DNA of 64,000 nt from Lithospermum erythrorhizon (taxonomy: Eukaryota > Streptophyta > Magnoliopsida > Boraginales > Boraginaceae). Of the stretch, positions 25,301 through 36,360 are shown one piece after another. Position numbers and translations under genes: made by a program. The notes under the pieces are model-generated. The model worked only from the letters and a program-made list of their open reading frames with translations, was not told the origin of the DNA and ran no database searches. The DNA lies in contig JADFUC010000964.1 of assembly GCA_019722365.1 (NCBI GenBank), forward strand, positions 868,001 to 932,000, given 5' to 3'. Positions within the stretch are counted from its first letter, which is position 1. Each line of letters begins with the position of its first letter.

Positions 25301-26829
25301 TTATTTTTATTGTCAAAAGAATGACAAGGGCCTTGTATGTAATAACCTCTGCAATATTGTTTCGGTACCAATATTATTTCGATTGGCATAAACAGTTTCC
25401 CTTTCCAATTTCTTAAATGCGGTAGAACAGTTCAAAATTTTCTCTTGATGCTATTTGGAAAACATTGTTGAGTATCTCAATGAATGAGATTATTCTGCCT
25501 CCTATCTACATAATTTTTTGACATTTTTCCTTTTCCCTATCTATTGCTGGTGGTAGACCCATTATGTTCTCTTGCTTTCATCCTTCAAAGAACAACTACA
25601 GCAGCATGTCCGTGTTCATGCAATGGAAGCTGTCATGGCTTGTTGGGAGCTAGAGCAATCACTACAGAGTTTAACAGGTAATTTGACAAAACTACTATGG
25701 TTCCATGGTTAAAGTTTTGAATTGTTAAAACAAAAAGGTTTTAAATCGTATGATGATGTTCTGTGGCTCAAACCAAGGGTAAGAAAAATAAAACTCAGTT
25801 GACATTATTTTGAAGCCTTTACCGTACTACAATATGTATAGAATCAACCTAGAATCATCAAAGGCAGTTCTCTTAGAAAGAGAAGTGCTGAAGTGCACAC
25901 ATATGACATCAACCATCACTTCTAATCTCTTAAGTGCATACATTTGAACTCAATCACTCATGGTGTTTGGTAATGAGACCTTACATGTGCCTATCATTGC
26001 TATTTGTCATCCGGTTAAACCAATAGGAGTATATTTTCACTGATATTTCTTTTTGGTTGCGTGAATAGGGGTAGCACCAGGCGAAGGCACAGGGGCTACT
26101 ATGTCTGATGATGAAGATGACCATGCAGATAGTGACTCTAACTTCTTTGATGGAAATCTGGATTCCACAGATGCCATGGGCTTTGGCATGCCTACTGAAA
26201 GTGAAAGGTCCTTGATGGAGCGTGTGAGACAAGAACTTAAACATGAGCTAAAACAGGTAGAACTGGAAGTCAACACAACAATTTACTGTAGATATACATA
26301 ATTTTTTTTAAAAAATATTACTTCGATTCAATCATCACATATTGCCTTTCTGATTTAAAGGGTTACAAAGAAAAGATTGTTGATATTAGAGAAGAAATTT
26401 TGAGGAAGCGAAGAGCTGGAAAGTTGCCTGGTGATACAACTTCTGTACTTAAGGCTTGGTGGCAATCACATTCCAAGTGGCCTTATCCAACAGTAAGCAT
26501 TATGATCTGATTTTAAGAGTTAGTCCACTTGAAAAGAATTCATGCATATTTATTTGGTAATGGTTCGTTTTACTTTCATGTTTTTAGGAGGAAGATAAAG
26601 CAAGACTAGTGCAAGAGACTGGCTTGCAACTGAAGCAGATAAATAATTGGTTCATCAATCAAAGGAAAAGGAATTGGCACAGTAATGCTTCGACGTCTTC
26701 TGCTACAAAAAGCAAACGGAAAAGGTGAGCTTGTTGAAGTTTTTCTTTCAAGCAAATTACAATTTCAATATGGCTAGTTTCCAACTTTTACTTTGGGGAA
26801 GTAGTGCAGGTGAAAAAACCATCAGCTAG
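22343..26829 (+). CDS. Class II KNOX homeobox protein, KNAT3-like (in-frame stops near N-terminus)
   Basis: Exons 22583-22840, 25557-25677, 26069-26256, 26361-26492, 26588-26724 and 26805-26829 join in frame to 286 residues from the ATG at 22583. Domains in order: KNOX1 ([20 protein letters not shown]), KNOX2 ([35 protein letters not shown]), ELK ([27 protein letters not shown]) and a TALE homeodomain with the PYP loop extension (SKWPYPT) and [13 protein letters not shown]. The last exon (ending GEKTIS) is chosen because it restores frame and resembles the KNAT3 tail; a rival acceptor at 26948 is possible. Upstream in the same frame, 22343-22558 encodes the family-like N-terminus ([40 protein letters not shown]), but TAA and TAG at 22559-22564 separate it from the rest. 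Class II KNOX factors act in the nucleus with BELL partners. Translation from 22583 would keep all domains. Confidence 0.85.
22860..23385. repeat. Six-copy tandem repeat in the KNOX first intron
   Basis: Units of about 60-95 bases start near 22868, 22938, 23029, 23110, 23190 and 23282. The shared order is tttgtatatttaattttctg, then gttgtgataaagtctaaatt, then ttatggtaaatgttcaattt, then ttagttgttattgcaaccta. Units differ by short internal deletions. Confidence 0.85.
23612..24345. repeat. Tandem duplication of about 365 bases in the KNOX first intron
   Basis: Copy 1 (about 23612-23975) and copy 2 (about 23985-24345) share ggttaYgttttatttccttt, then agtgtattggaag, then gctggacaatta/aactggacaatta, then gtgtatgattggYttgcca, then cgggacattgacagggta, then tcttcaagattagtt, all in the same order. 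Many substitutions show that the duplication is not recent. Confidence 0.85.
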
Positions 26830-28955
26830 CAACATCATGCAAATAGAAAAGTTCCGTTGAAGAAACATATGGGTGTAATTTAGTATATCAAACTAGTAGT
26901 CTTCAGCAGTTGCCACTCTACAAGACAATTATAATTGATCTACTCAGGAAACCTGTATCCTATGAACATTAGGGACAAGTATGCGGCGGTTGACTTGTTA
27001 AGCCGATACAGGGAAAACGGTGCTTCAGGGGTTGTGTATAATGCTTTACTATTCTGTTTATTTGAGTTCATCTATAATAGCATCTAAAATTATTATCACT
27101 TTTGTTTGTACACCATATTTTGATCCCTAAAAGTTATTGGTGCTTACACTCAACATAACTATAAAGCGTAGAATGATTGCATGGAAACTCCTTGTTCATA
27201 TTCTGTGAAGGTACATTAGATTACAGGCAAGTTTCCTGGTAACAGATTGAAGCCTTGTTGACTTATTGTCTCGTATGTTTTGTTGGGGGTATAAAGTAAA
27301 AGATTAGGAAATCTTTCACAATTATTATTAAGTAATTAAATTTATGCTCGAGCGAATCTTTAATAATTTGAATAAAAATTTGAGGGGTGCTAATTAGGCT
27401 ATAGTCCCTAAGTAGGCAGAGAATTGAATGTAGTCCAAGACTATTGTGAAAGAAATGATCAAAATAGATAGAGACTAGATGATAATACTGTACAAATCAG
27501 TTACAATTGGTGTTATACAGGCAGCGATTTAATAATTTAATTATACAATAATTTGGTATTAGAAAAATGTACGTGCCCAGCCTTAATGTAATGACCATAG
27601 CGTTAACTAACTTAGATTGTGACACCGTACCAATAAATTTGATTTAACAAATGGAGTAACGTAAACATGTTCCATGTAAACACCGTTGTTACGGGTTAGA
27701 TTTCCGACAAATGTATATTAATGCCCATTAAAAGGCTAATATCGTTAAGTATTGGTTATCAAGATAAAAATATCTACAAATTTATGCATATTAATCATCT
27801 ACGAATTTATTTGATTTTTTTATTTGGTGTAATGCAAAGAAGAATTTTTATTATTTATGATAGTGGTACAAAATAAAAATACGGCTGTAAGGGGAAAATT
27901 AAATTAATGCGAGGTTTTGCTCGAAATCGAATGGGATCGGCCTTCTGAAAGCCCATGAGTTCACAAGCGTTTCTTGTGAGTTGTGAGATGTAAAACTGCT
28001 TGAAACGATAGGAGGCAGTATGAAATTTCCTTGTGAGCGGCAGTTTGACTTGATTTGGATTGGAGGTATGAAGTGGATATATGTCACAGTCAAATGGATG
28101 AGGCTGGTCTGAACTTTGGAGGCACCAATTTTCTTTAAAAGCTTAACTTTGGAGTGCTATTTTGAATACGTAGTTTTCGGATTGCGTTTGGTACGTGAGC
28201 AGGATATTCATAGCCGGTTTAATCAATAAATTGCGCAGAGTTCGACTAATTTCAATTGACATTTAATGCGAGACTATTTTTTGGGGAATGTATTTTGAGT
28301 TCAAATTTAGGGTTAATTAATGCTGGCAGAAAGCTTTATTTTTTCTTGATTAATTCACAGGGGCTTAATTCAGGGAACACATGCGTCAGGGTTTGATTTG
28401 AATTTAGATTTAATCGAGAACCTGTCCGTACGTGACATCTTTTGGTAGTTGGATTTTAGTGGTAATTAATTAAATGTAATGGATTTAATTATTATTTTTG
28501 ATAAATTTTCGATGTCTACATTTGGACCGGCAAAAACGCATTTCAATATTCAATGATGTCGAACATCTAAACTTTGTATGATTAATTACATCAACATGCT
28601 CCCAGCGATACTTATAAATTCGTTAAGTTTTGTAACTAACATGAGAAGAAAAAAATGTTCGTGATTCAAATGAAGTTTTCAAAACGTTTGTGATTCGAAA
28701 CATGATAAAAGCTTGACGTTGAGCTAGCTTAACATTTTACCTGAATAAATATTTGATCATTAATACTCAAAACAATATATGCAACAATCCAATCACGCAT
28801 ATATACTACTATAACATCACACAATATTGTATCATATGTGTCTACATGTGAGTACTGAGCACTAAAAGCGTATTAGCGATTTAGCTCATTCTTTATGTCT
28901 TTTTACATGTAGCGACGCGTCACGATCGAGGGGAATTATCATTTTTAATATTGTA
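26830..28955. other. Spacer downstream of KNOX gene
   Basis: Contains the KNOX 3'UTR at its left, then AT-rich DNA. Around 28.4-28.52 kb the sequence ends with an LTR-end-like aattttcgatgtctaca. A similar end occurs at 38.76 kb (aattttcactgtctaca). No gene recognised. Confidence 0.45.
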
Positions 28956-29378
28956 TCACAAGCTAGTTGTTCTTTGAGCTGGAGCAAACCTTGATGAAAA
29001 ATCAAGCAACATACCATCTTCTTCCTCAGCAACACCATGATCAAAGTTACTTTGATAACTTTGAGGGTCATATTGAAATTGACACCTTGATTTCTTATTA
29101 GTGCCAAAATATTTTCCCATCTTTCTTACCAAATTCTTCCACTTAGGCCCTGCAACAACCTCAGATGTTTCCTTCAAACTCTTGAGTTTCTTGACTAACC
29201 ATGTTTCTTGATTATTCTCTCCTTGGTTTTGAGGTTGTCCACTTTTGTTCTTCCAACCAAAGCAAAATATGTTGAAGCATCCACAACTATTTGATGAAGT
29301 TGTCTCTTCATAATAAGGGTTGTTCAAAGGGGTGCTTTCTTGATGAACATCTTCTATTGGTGTATAAGTCTTCATCAT
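28956..29378 (-). CDS. Conserved plant protein of unknown function (Cys-rich N-part, YDPxSYxxNFD motif)
   Basis: Single-exon frame of 140 residues starting MMKTYTPIEDV. It has a short Cys/aromatic cluster (SCGCFNIFCFGW) at about residues 31-42. A basic, Trp-containing helix-like segment (TWLVKKLKSLKETSEVV, then GPKWKNLVRKMGKYFG) and a C-terminal motif (FQYDPQSYQSNFDHG, then LLDFSSRFA) follow. I recognise the overall pattern from many small uncharacterised plant proteins but know no function. The acylatable-looking cysteines and basic segment could suggest membrane association, which is inference only. Codon use and frame look intact, and the gene stands alone between long spacers. Confidence 0.75.
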   Translation of the reverse strand: MMKTYTPIEDVHQESTPLNNPYYEETTSSNSCGCFNIFCFGWKNKSGQPQNQGENNQETWLVKKLKSLKETSEVVAGPKWKNLVRKMGKYFGTNKKSRCQFQYDPQSYQSNFDHGVAEEEDGMLLDFSSRFAPAQRTTSL

Positions 29379-30363
29379 GGAGCTTTTCTCTTCTTATTTT
29401 GTTGTGATAATTGATGAAATTTTTTATTTGGATGAATTTGTTTTTGGAGATTATTTATTTGTGTGTTTTTGTTTCGTGTCCGTGTGCATCTAAATATCCT
29501 GACGTGTTTTTGGAAGGGTCAACAACAAGAAATAAATGCGGCAGTAACTAAGAAAGGGGGAATTATGGTGTGATCATTTTGATAGTCTAGATTGTCATCA
29601 AATTTTACTGTATTAATTGTATAGTTTTTGCTCATCTTGAAGCAATTTATTTAAATGCATGCACCAATTGTTGATTAAAGATATCCATTGCAAATTTAAT
29701 ATTGTTGGTTCTACAACAATAAGATATTGCTTACACTAAATGGAGAAACTTCCATGTTTTGTAAATTGGTATGCACTTTGCTAAAATTCTGAAGTTGTTT
29801 ATCAAGAGTCTAACCCCTTATTACTTTCGGAGTATATTACAATAGTATATATATTTTAAATAACTTGTACCAATTACGGAGTACTAAATTTAGTGGCAAT
29901 AATTTTTTTTTAAAGTGAATTTTATTAAAACAACGTTTTAAACACATTTCAATTGAATTTCCTCATAACAAGAAATAACATTGAAATTGCATCCAAGTTG
30001 AACTTGGTCTTCGGCCAGCATATTTGGTGTATTTTTCAATTGGATAAGACTGTTCTATACGCGTCTATGGATACTTATCATAATAATGATTAGATATATA
30101 AAATTGCAAAAAGAAAAGGTATGTATTACTAATGAATATCAACGCAAAGCATCATCGACAACACAAACATAAGAAAAGGGCTATCATCTATCGTTCTTCT
30201 TGCTTCCGTTACCTATGAGACTCATCAAACAGAGCTTCTTGCTACATAGAAATGCACAAGTGGAACATCTAGTAAAAATGAATGAAAATTATTAAGTACC
30301 AACTACCATTATAGGTGTGTGATCAACTAACTGCATTGCCAATATCAATTTTTAGCTTGAGGA
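29379..30363. other. Spacer between unknown-function gene and Raf-like kinase
   Basis: Upstream region of the small gene on its left and 3'UTR of the kinase on its right. AT-rich; no gene or clear repeat. Fragments such as cggagtat and tacggagta near 29829 and 29877 resemble MITE ends but I could not define an element. Confidence 0.4.
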
Positions 30364-33300
30364 CTAATTAGACTGCTGTTGCATTTGTCCCTTTGGAGGG
30401 ATAGTTGATGCCATCGTCCGTAGATCGTTTGCTACCTCGGTAAAGTTAGGTCTTTCTTGTGGCTCCGACGACCAACACCTCTCCATTAGTGATCTCCAAT
30501 CTTGATCACATGATTCTGGGATAGGGGGCCTCAATGTGTTGCTCACTATGCCACCTGATTAGAAATAAGACACTCCAATCACTCTCTTCTCTGACATAGT
30601 AAAATACCAATATACTATGGTAGTTTGAAATGTTACCAATGATAGCTCCATAATGCAAATCTGCGTACGGTTCTTCACCAGTAAGAAGTTCCCACAAGAC
30701 GATTCCATATGAATAGACATCAACCTGGGAAGACAACCAAAATATCAGCGACTGCATGTCAACCACAAACCCTATATACTAATTACTATCTCATAGGTAA
30801 ACATAATAGTTCGAAGAATAATGAGAAGTAAAACCTTCTCAGAAACAAGGCTACTGCTTCCATTGAGTAGCTCGGGTGCCATCCACGGAAGTGTTCCCCG
30901 CACCCCTCCCGAGATAAGGGTTTTACATTTCACCTTGGATAGTCCTAGATCACCAACCTAACAAGAACAAAATAACAATAAACATTATAAATGACATCAT
31001 GTAACAGAGTCCATTCAAATTGCAGTGTCACAAGTCACAAGAACATAGTTCCCAAATCACGAACCTTACAAATAGGACGGTGTGGATCCCTTAGATTAAC
31101 CAATAAGTTGTCACTTTTTAGATCAAAATGTACTATGTTCTTCCCATGTAAATATTCCATTCCAAATGCAACATCCATGGCAATTAACAGCCGCTTGCGT
31201 TTATCAAGATTCCTGGAAAAAAATTATGAAGTATGAACTAATGGTTCATAATGGCAAATAAAAAACTAGTAAATAAGACATCAACAGCCTCACGTGTCCA
31301 TACATTGTTGATAGATTTTTCCACCCAGGTCTAGTAACAACTTTTTTCTTAGATTAAAAGAAGACGGGTTTTTTTTTCAGCTTAGTATATTCTTATTCCT
31401 CGAGTCCTTGAGATAGAGATCGATTATTCTGAGCAAGACACTGATATTTTGAAGTGCAAAATTACAAAGAAAGTGTATCTTATACCTTTCTTTCTTCTGC
31501 AATGACGTCCGAAGAGACCCATTTACCATGAATTCAGTCACAGTTGCAACTGATCCTCCTGGCCCGTCAAGCACAACACCATAGAAAGCCACCACATTTG
31601 GATGGTGCAAGTCAGCAAGCTTAATTGCCTCATTCCAGAAGTCATCTCTCTGGTAAGGTATATAAACATAAAACCTAATGAATCATACATGTGCATAAAT
31701 AAGTATATGGCTAGTATTGCAGAGTTAAAGACACGCACCATGCGATCCTGCTCAGAGGGCTTGCCAGTAAAACATCTATCGTTTATTCGTTTGATAGCAA
31801 CATCTGTACCCCTCCACGTACCATGATAAACAGTACCAAAGGTACCAGAACCCAGTTCCCGCAACTCCTCAAGGTCAGTATTTTTAATGTTCTGCTAGGA
31901 AAAAAATAAAGATAAACAAATTGTTAAGATACCTTATATTGAGATGCTAATTTCTAATCTAATACCAAATTTGAGAAACGCAATATGCTAAACCTGTAAG
32001 TGACCAATGTCTTCAGATAAAGGAGACCAATGGATCTTTTTCTCTGGAATTGTTGCTTCAACTTCCTGGAGAAGCCCGAATAAAAAGAGTTGGGATAGAA
32101 GAAAGAGATAAGCAAGCAATAATATATTGCAATCTCATGAATGAAAAAGATTGAATGTGAGGACAGACGAACCTCAAAATGATCTTCATTTTCCACTTTC
32201 ACATCAGTGTTCTCCTGGCTTTCTGTAGGGGACTGGAAAACTGATGCAGCAACACCTTCAGCTACGGCCTGAAGTTCTTGTTTTAGAAATTCGTCTGAAC
32301 CTGAAACAGGGCAATATGGAGATAGAACCGAAGTACATAACATTCCAGCAATATGACAATTGAATATTAAATATAAGATACTCCCTCATATCCATATTAT
32401 AGTCATTTAAGCTATCTTGATGTTTTACACCATCTAAGTTGCTTTAGCTATATTTTCCATCTTTTCATTAGCACTGCTATTTGATGTCAAAGAATATTCC
32501 AATTTAAGAGGCATAATTTCCAACAGCACAAGATGAAAAGACATCCCATCTATTTAGGAATATGAAGTTAGCATAAAAAATACAGTAGGTAAAAGCAACA
32601 TGCATTTATTAGGAATAAACAAGGTTAGATTGGTCATGTTGAAAATTACCATAATTTTGATGGAAAGTCTAAGTAAATCTATAACAGTGACAAAAAGCAG
32701 AAAGCCTATCTCTTAGCCGGAAATCAGCCTGGCCCCTCGGAGGTGGCAAATGAGTATCCTGCTGAAAATTCCAAGGGTCCTGATGACTGAACAATGAGTT
32801 TGAATTATATTCCACGCCTCCTACTCCATATGGTGGAGGTTGGAAAGAAGCTGAATTTTCATCAAACATAAAAGAATCAGCAGAAAAAAAGCCTGAAATG
32901 GAGGACCGAGGTCCTTAATTAGAATGCTTTGAGGTCCATAAATTGTATCAATACTAAATAGCTAAGGTACCTGATGTTTCATTAGCAGAGACAGGCAGCA
33001 TCTCGATCTGACTGAGTTGATTTCCATCATTGGCTGTATGATGATCTCTAAAATTGGTGTTCCATGATGTTTCTCCATCTCCACCCCTAGGCAGTCGGTT
33101 CTCCTGGACATCTTCCCTCTTCAAACTATCTGCAGGTACTTTGTTCTGTTCATTACTTGAAATAATTTCAAAAGGGTGAATCTGGAGATTTTCCATCCCT
33201 CTTTCCATTAGAATCTGATGATCATATGCTGCATACGACTCCTGATTATCCACTTCAGGAACAATGAATGCAATGTTACTATAGTAGTGTTTTGGTTGTT

Positions 33301-35473
33301 CACAAAATTGATTATCTGAAAGCGGTGAAGAGATAGCTACAGTTATAGGATGATCTCCACCAACTGGTCCGCTAGACACGGCATCATGCCTAATTTGGTA
33401 TTGCATTGGGGTACCTACTGATAGAACGTCATTATCTTGATACGTTTGAGGTATAGCAGCTGTAACCATCCCAATAGGAGATTGTAAGCCCCCGGTCAGC
33501 CCTACTGCACCCTGGGGCATCGGTTGATCAGAACTCCCTTCCTTCCGGGAAACATATCCATCATCAATGAAGTTTCCCTCAAAGTTTTGAGCAACTCCCA
33601 GCATCTCCGCCTGCATTTTTTCAACTTGGGGTAATTGAGCAGCAGTGCCCAGTTGTCCCACCGGCATTTCTCCATAGTCTCCTATTGTAAAACGATCCTC
33701 AGGTCGCCCTTTACCATCCAGCTGGAGGCTATAATGGCTTGGATTTGAGCCAGCCATATTGCTGGCAGGGCTTCGCTTCTGGTCCTGAGCAATCGTATCT
33801 GAGTGTGCATGTGGTAAAGCTTTCTGACACATACTACAGTCTTCAAATCTAGTAATATTATCAAAAACTGCACCTTGTTGGTTTTGAATCCAACCTTCAG
33901 AAAAGACTACCTGGTCTTGGTGTGGAACCTGATGCCACTGATATCCAGCTCCAAGGATTTGTGGAGAGAACTGAGCCTGATAAGGGTTGTAAGCCAAAGG
34001 AACCTGGACAACCCGCGGCCGTGATGTGTTTTCAACCTGCTGAAATCGTTGTGGCTGAATATGTGCAGGGAACATAGTCTGATTCACACTTACATGGGAA
34101 GAAGGGGGCATCGTTACATGTACTGTAGGAATAAACTGCTGAGGTGAGGCACCTGGAGCATTTTGATTCTGATGCATGGAAGGAGTAACAGTTCTCATGA
34201 TTTGTGTAGGATATCCCAAATGAGAAGGATAATGGACATACTCTGTATGAGTCATTGTTTCTTGGGGAGAATCTCCATAAGAATGTATATAGGTTGAAGA
34301 GGCTGGAAAAGTCATTATAGGCGGTTGCATATCTATGCCATGATTGTGGGGCCCAATCACTGGTGCAGATCTCTCCATCCCTTGATCCATAGGAATAGGT
34401 ATGGTTGGGCGAGGTCCAGACATAACTGGAATGCAAAGTGAACCAGCTGAATTGTCCATATGGATGCCTTGATCAAGACGAATGGTTTTTGGAGTAGCTT
34501 CTTGAGAATGAACAGAACTCTCCTTGGATGATTGGTCACCAATAGATGGAGGTCTGTTAACCTCCCCATGACCTTGCCCAGAGCTATCAATCGCATCAGC
34601 CCCTCCGAACTCCAAGCTTTCAGTACTCTCCTTTCTTGTGGTACCAACACCAATTCCCTCCAAGAGTCCATTCACTGCCTCAAAATACGTTTGATTACTA
34701 TCACGTATATCTGGGAATGGACCCATACCAGAAGAACCTACCTCGGAAGCAGAAAACAAAAACACCCTTAATTTTGCTGATCCATCTGAGGACCTCTCAC
34801 ACAACCTCTCATATTCCTCCATCATATTTTCAAGATCATCAGGGCAAGAAACCGAAATTAGAGCATCGAGATCCTCATCTGGTAACTGGTACTTAATCAC
34901 TGCACTTTCTCCATATATATTTACCATCTTTCGAACCAGTTCATTAAAACTTACATCCCTCCTAATGCTAACTATCTTTGTCTGCCCTCCAACATATCTT
35001 AACGCCCCATCACTCGGCCTTGGAAATATTTTCCCACCAAAACTACACAAAAACTTCACCTTCCTCTCAGATGCCGAGTCATCACCAGCCCCATCACTAG
35101 CCTGATCTGAAGTATTACTATGAGCCCCAACACTAGGCATATGCCGCATTCCATTCCCATGATTCACCAAGCCAGCATTAACAACACACATCCGAGGCTG
35201 GCCAGGTGGGGCCACCTGAGGAACCCACCCAGTTGCACCACGGGTAGCCATACCGTTATTAAATCCTACACCTACCAACCCAGTATCTGCCATCGTGTAA
35301 TAAACACTTTGCACGGTCCCCGGACTCCCATCCCGAGGCAAACCCGAGGCAAAGAACCCCTCAATAGGCCTCCCAGACGAGGTACCCGGGGCAATGCGGG
35401 TCTCCTCAGCCACATTTCTAACAATATTAATCGGACGCAAGTCTTTAGGAATCGAATTCTGATCAAAAGCCAT
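30364..35473 (-). CDS. PB1-domain Raf-like MAPKKK (plant subgroup B)
   Basis: A large first coding exon (32971-35473, 834 codons) carries a PB1 domain at about residues 139-225 ([40 protein letters not shown]). A long Gln/Pro/Ser-rich linker follows. Further exons: 32892 to about 32690 (donor uncertain), 32173-32300, 31994-32065, 31739-31891, 31486-31649, 31065-31212, 30835-30957, 30637-30724 and 30364-30554. They encode a complete C-terminal kinase domain: [20 protein letters not shown] with the Lys of AIKRI, catalytic [16 protein letters not shown] in place of DFG (DLG), [15 protein letters not shown], and [15 protein letters not shown]. Plant B-type Rafs act in the cytoplasm in ABA, osmotic and hypoxia signalling and can activate SnRK2 kinases. 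Which branch this one serves is not decidable here. No stop or frameshift was seen. Confidence 0.9.
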
Positions 35474-36080
35474 GATTTTCCCCCTCTATACACCACCTCT
35501 GACAACTAAAAATCAAATCTTTACCCAAAAACAACAACCTTTTTTCCAATTACTAGGGTTTATCAAAACATATCCAGCTGCAATCACAAAACAAATTAAA
35601 CCAACTTAAAAACTAGCATAGACCCAATAATCTAAACACAAAAAAGATACCAACTGAACAAAAATATCATAAAATCTTAACAAAATACCAATATTATAAA
35701 ACAATATAATAAACAACATAAAATGAGCTAAATAAATAGAAAGAATAATAAAGATTGGATTTTGATGAGTACCCAGATGGTGAAATAGGGAGAGGGTGAG
35801 GAAGACGGAAGCTGCAATGAGTTTGACCACAAAACAAAACAAAGCAAACCGACTCAATTCTCTCTCTCTCTCTGAGTGTTGGTGATGTTTATCAGTGTAG
35901 TTTGTACGCATAGTATACGGAGGTAGTATAAAAAAATATACGTAGAAGTGTATAAATATGGGTGGGAGATTTTGTGGGGGGAGGGAAAGACTGCGCAGAA
36001 AGGTCGCTCTCGAATTGGGATTCGATTTTTGGATTGACAGTGATTGATTGGGGTGAGGTGGGGGTGGGGAAGGAATTGAC
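35474..36080 (-). promoter_or_regulatory. Leader and promoter of the Raf-like kinase, with putative leader intron
   Basis: On the minus strand a plausible donor (GTACTCATC, starting 35772) and acceptor (TTGTCAG, ending 35499) define a possible leader intron of about 274 bases. The upstream exon holds a GA repeat (35859-35873, tctctctctctctct on the plus strand). Such GA/CT tracts are common in plant 5' leaders. Splice sites are by eye only. Confidence 0.4.
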
Positions 36081-36084
36081 TCAT

Positions 36085-36360
36085 CTCGAATTTTTATCAT
36101 TTTAATTTTTTTGAGTTTTAATGTTATTTAAATCTTAAGTTAAATTGTTGATTTGGAATGTGATAGTTTTATATGTATGTGTTTTGATTTGTTAGTTGTC
36201 ATTCTAGATTTTTATACACCGACAAGGACTAGATTTTCTCGAATTTCAGTGTTAGTTAAATCTTAAATTAAATCGTTGATTTGGGATGTGATAGTTTTGT
36301 ATGCATTTTGGTTTTATTAGTTGTCCTTTTAGTATAAATTTTTACACATCAATTAAGAAT
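36085..36360. repeat. Two-copy tandem duplication of about 125 bases
   Basis: Copy 1 (about 36112-36235) and copy 2 (36241-36360) share ttaaatcttaaRttaaatYg, then ttgatttggRatgtgatagt, then ttRttagttgtc, then tttttacacatc/ttttatacaccg in order. Confidence 0.7.

Noticed and set aside
26948..26972. Alternative last exon for the KNOX gene (ending KPVSYEH)
   Set aside because: It also keeps frame, but the 26805-26829 exon gives a tail closer to the remembered KNAT3 tail and a shorter intron. Kept only as an alternative.
34032..34896. Several open frames overlapping the Raf-like first exon
   Set aside because: All are out-of-frame or opposite-strand shadows of a long coding exon with clear PB1 and linker sequence.
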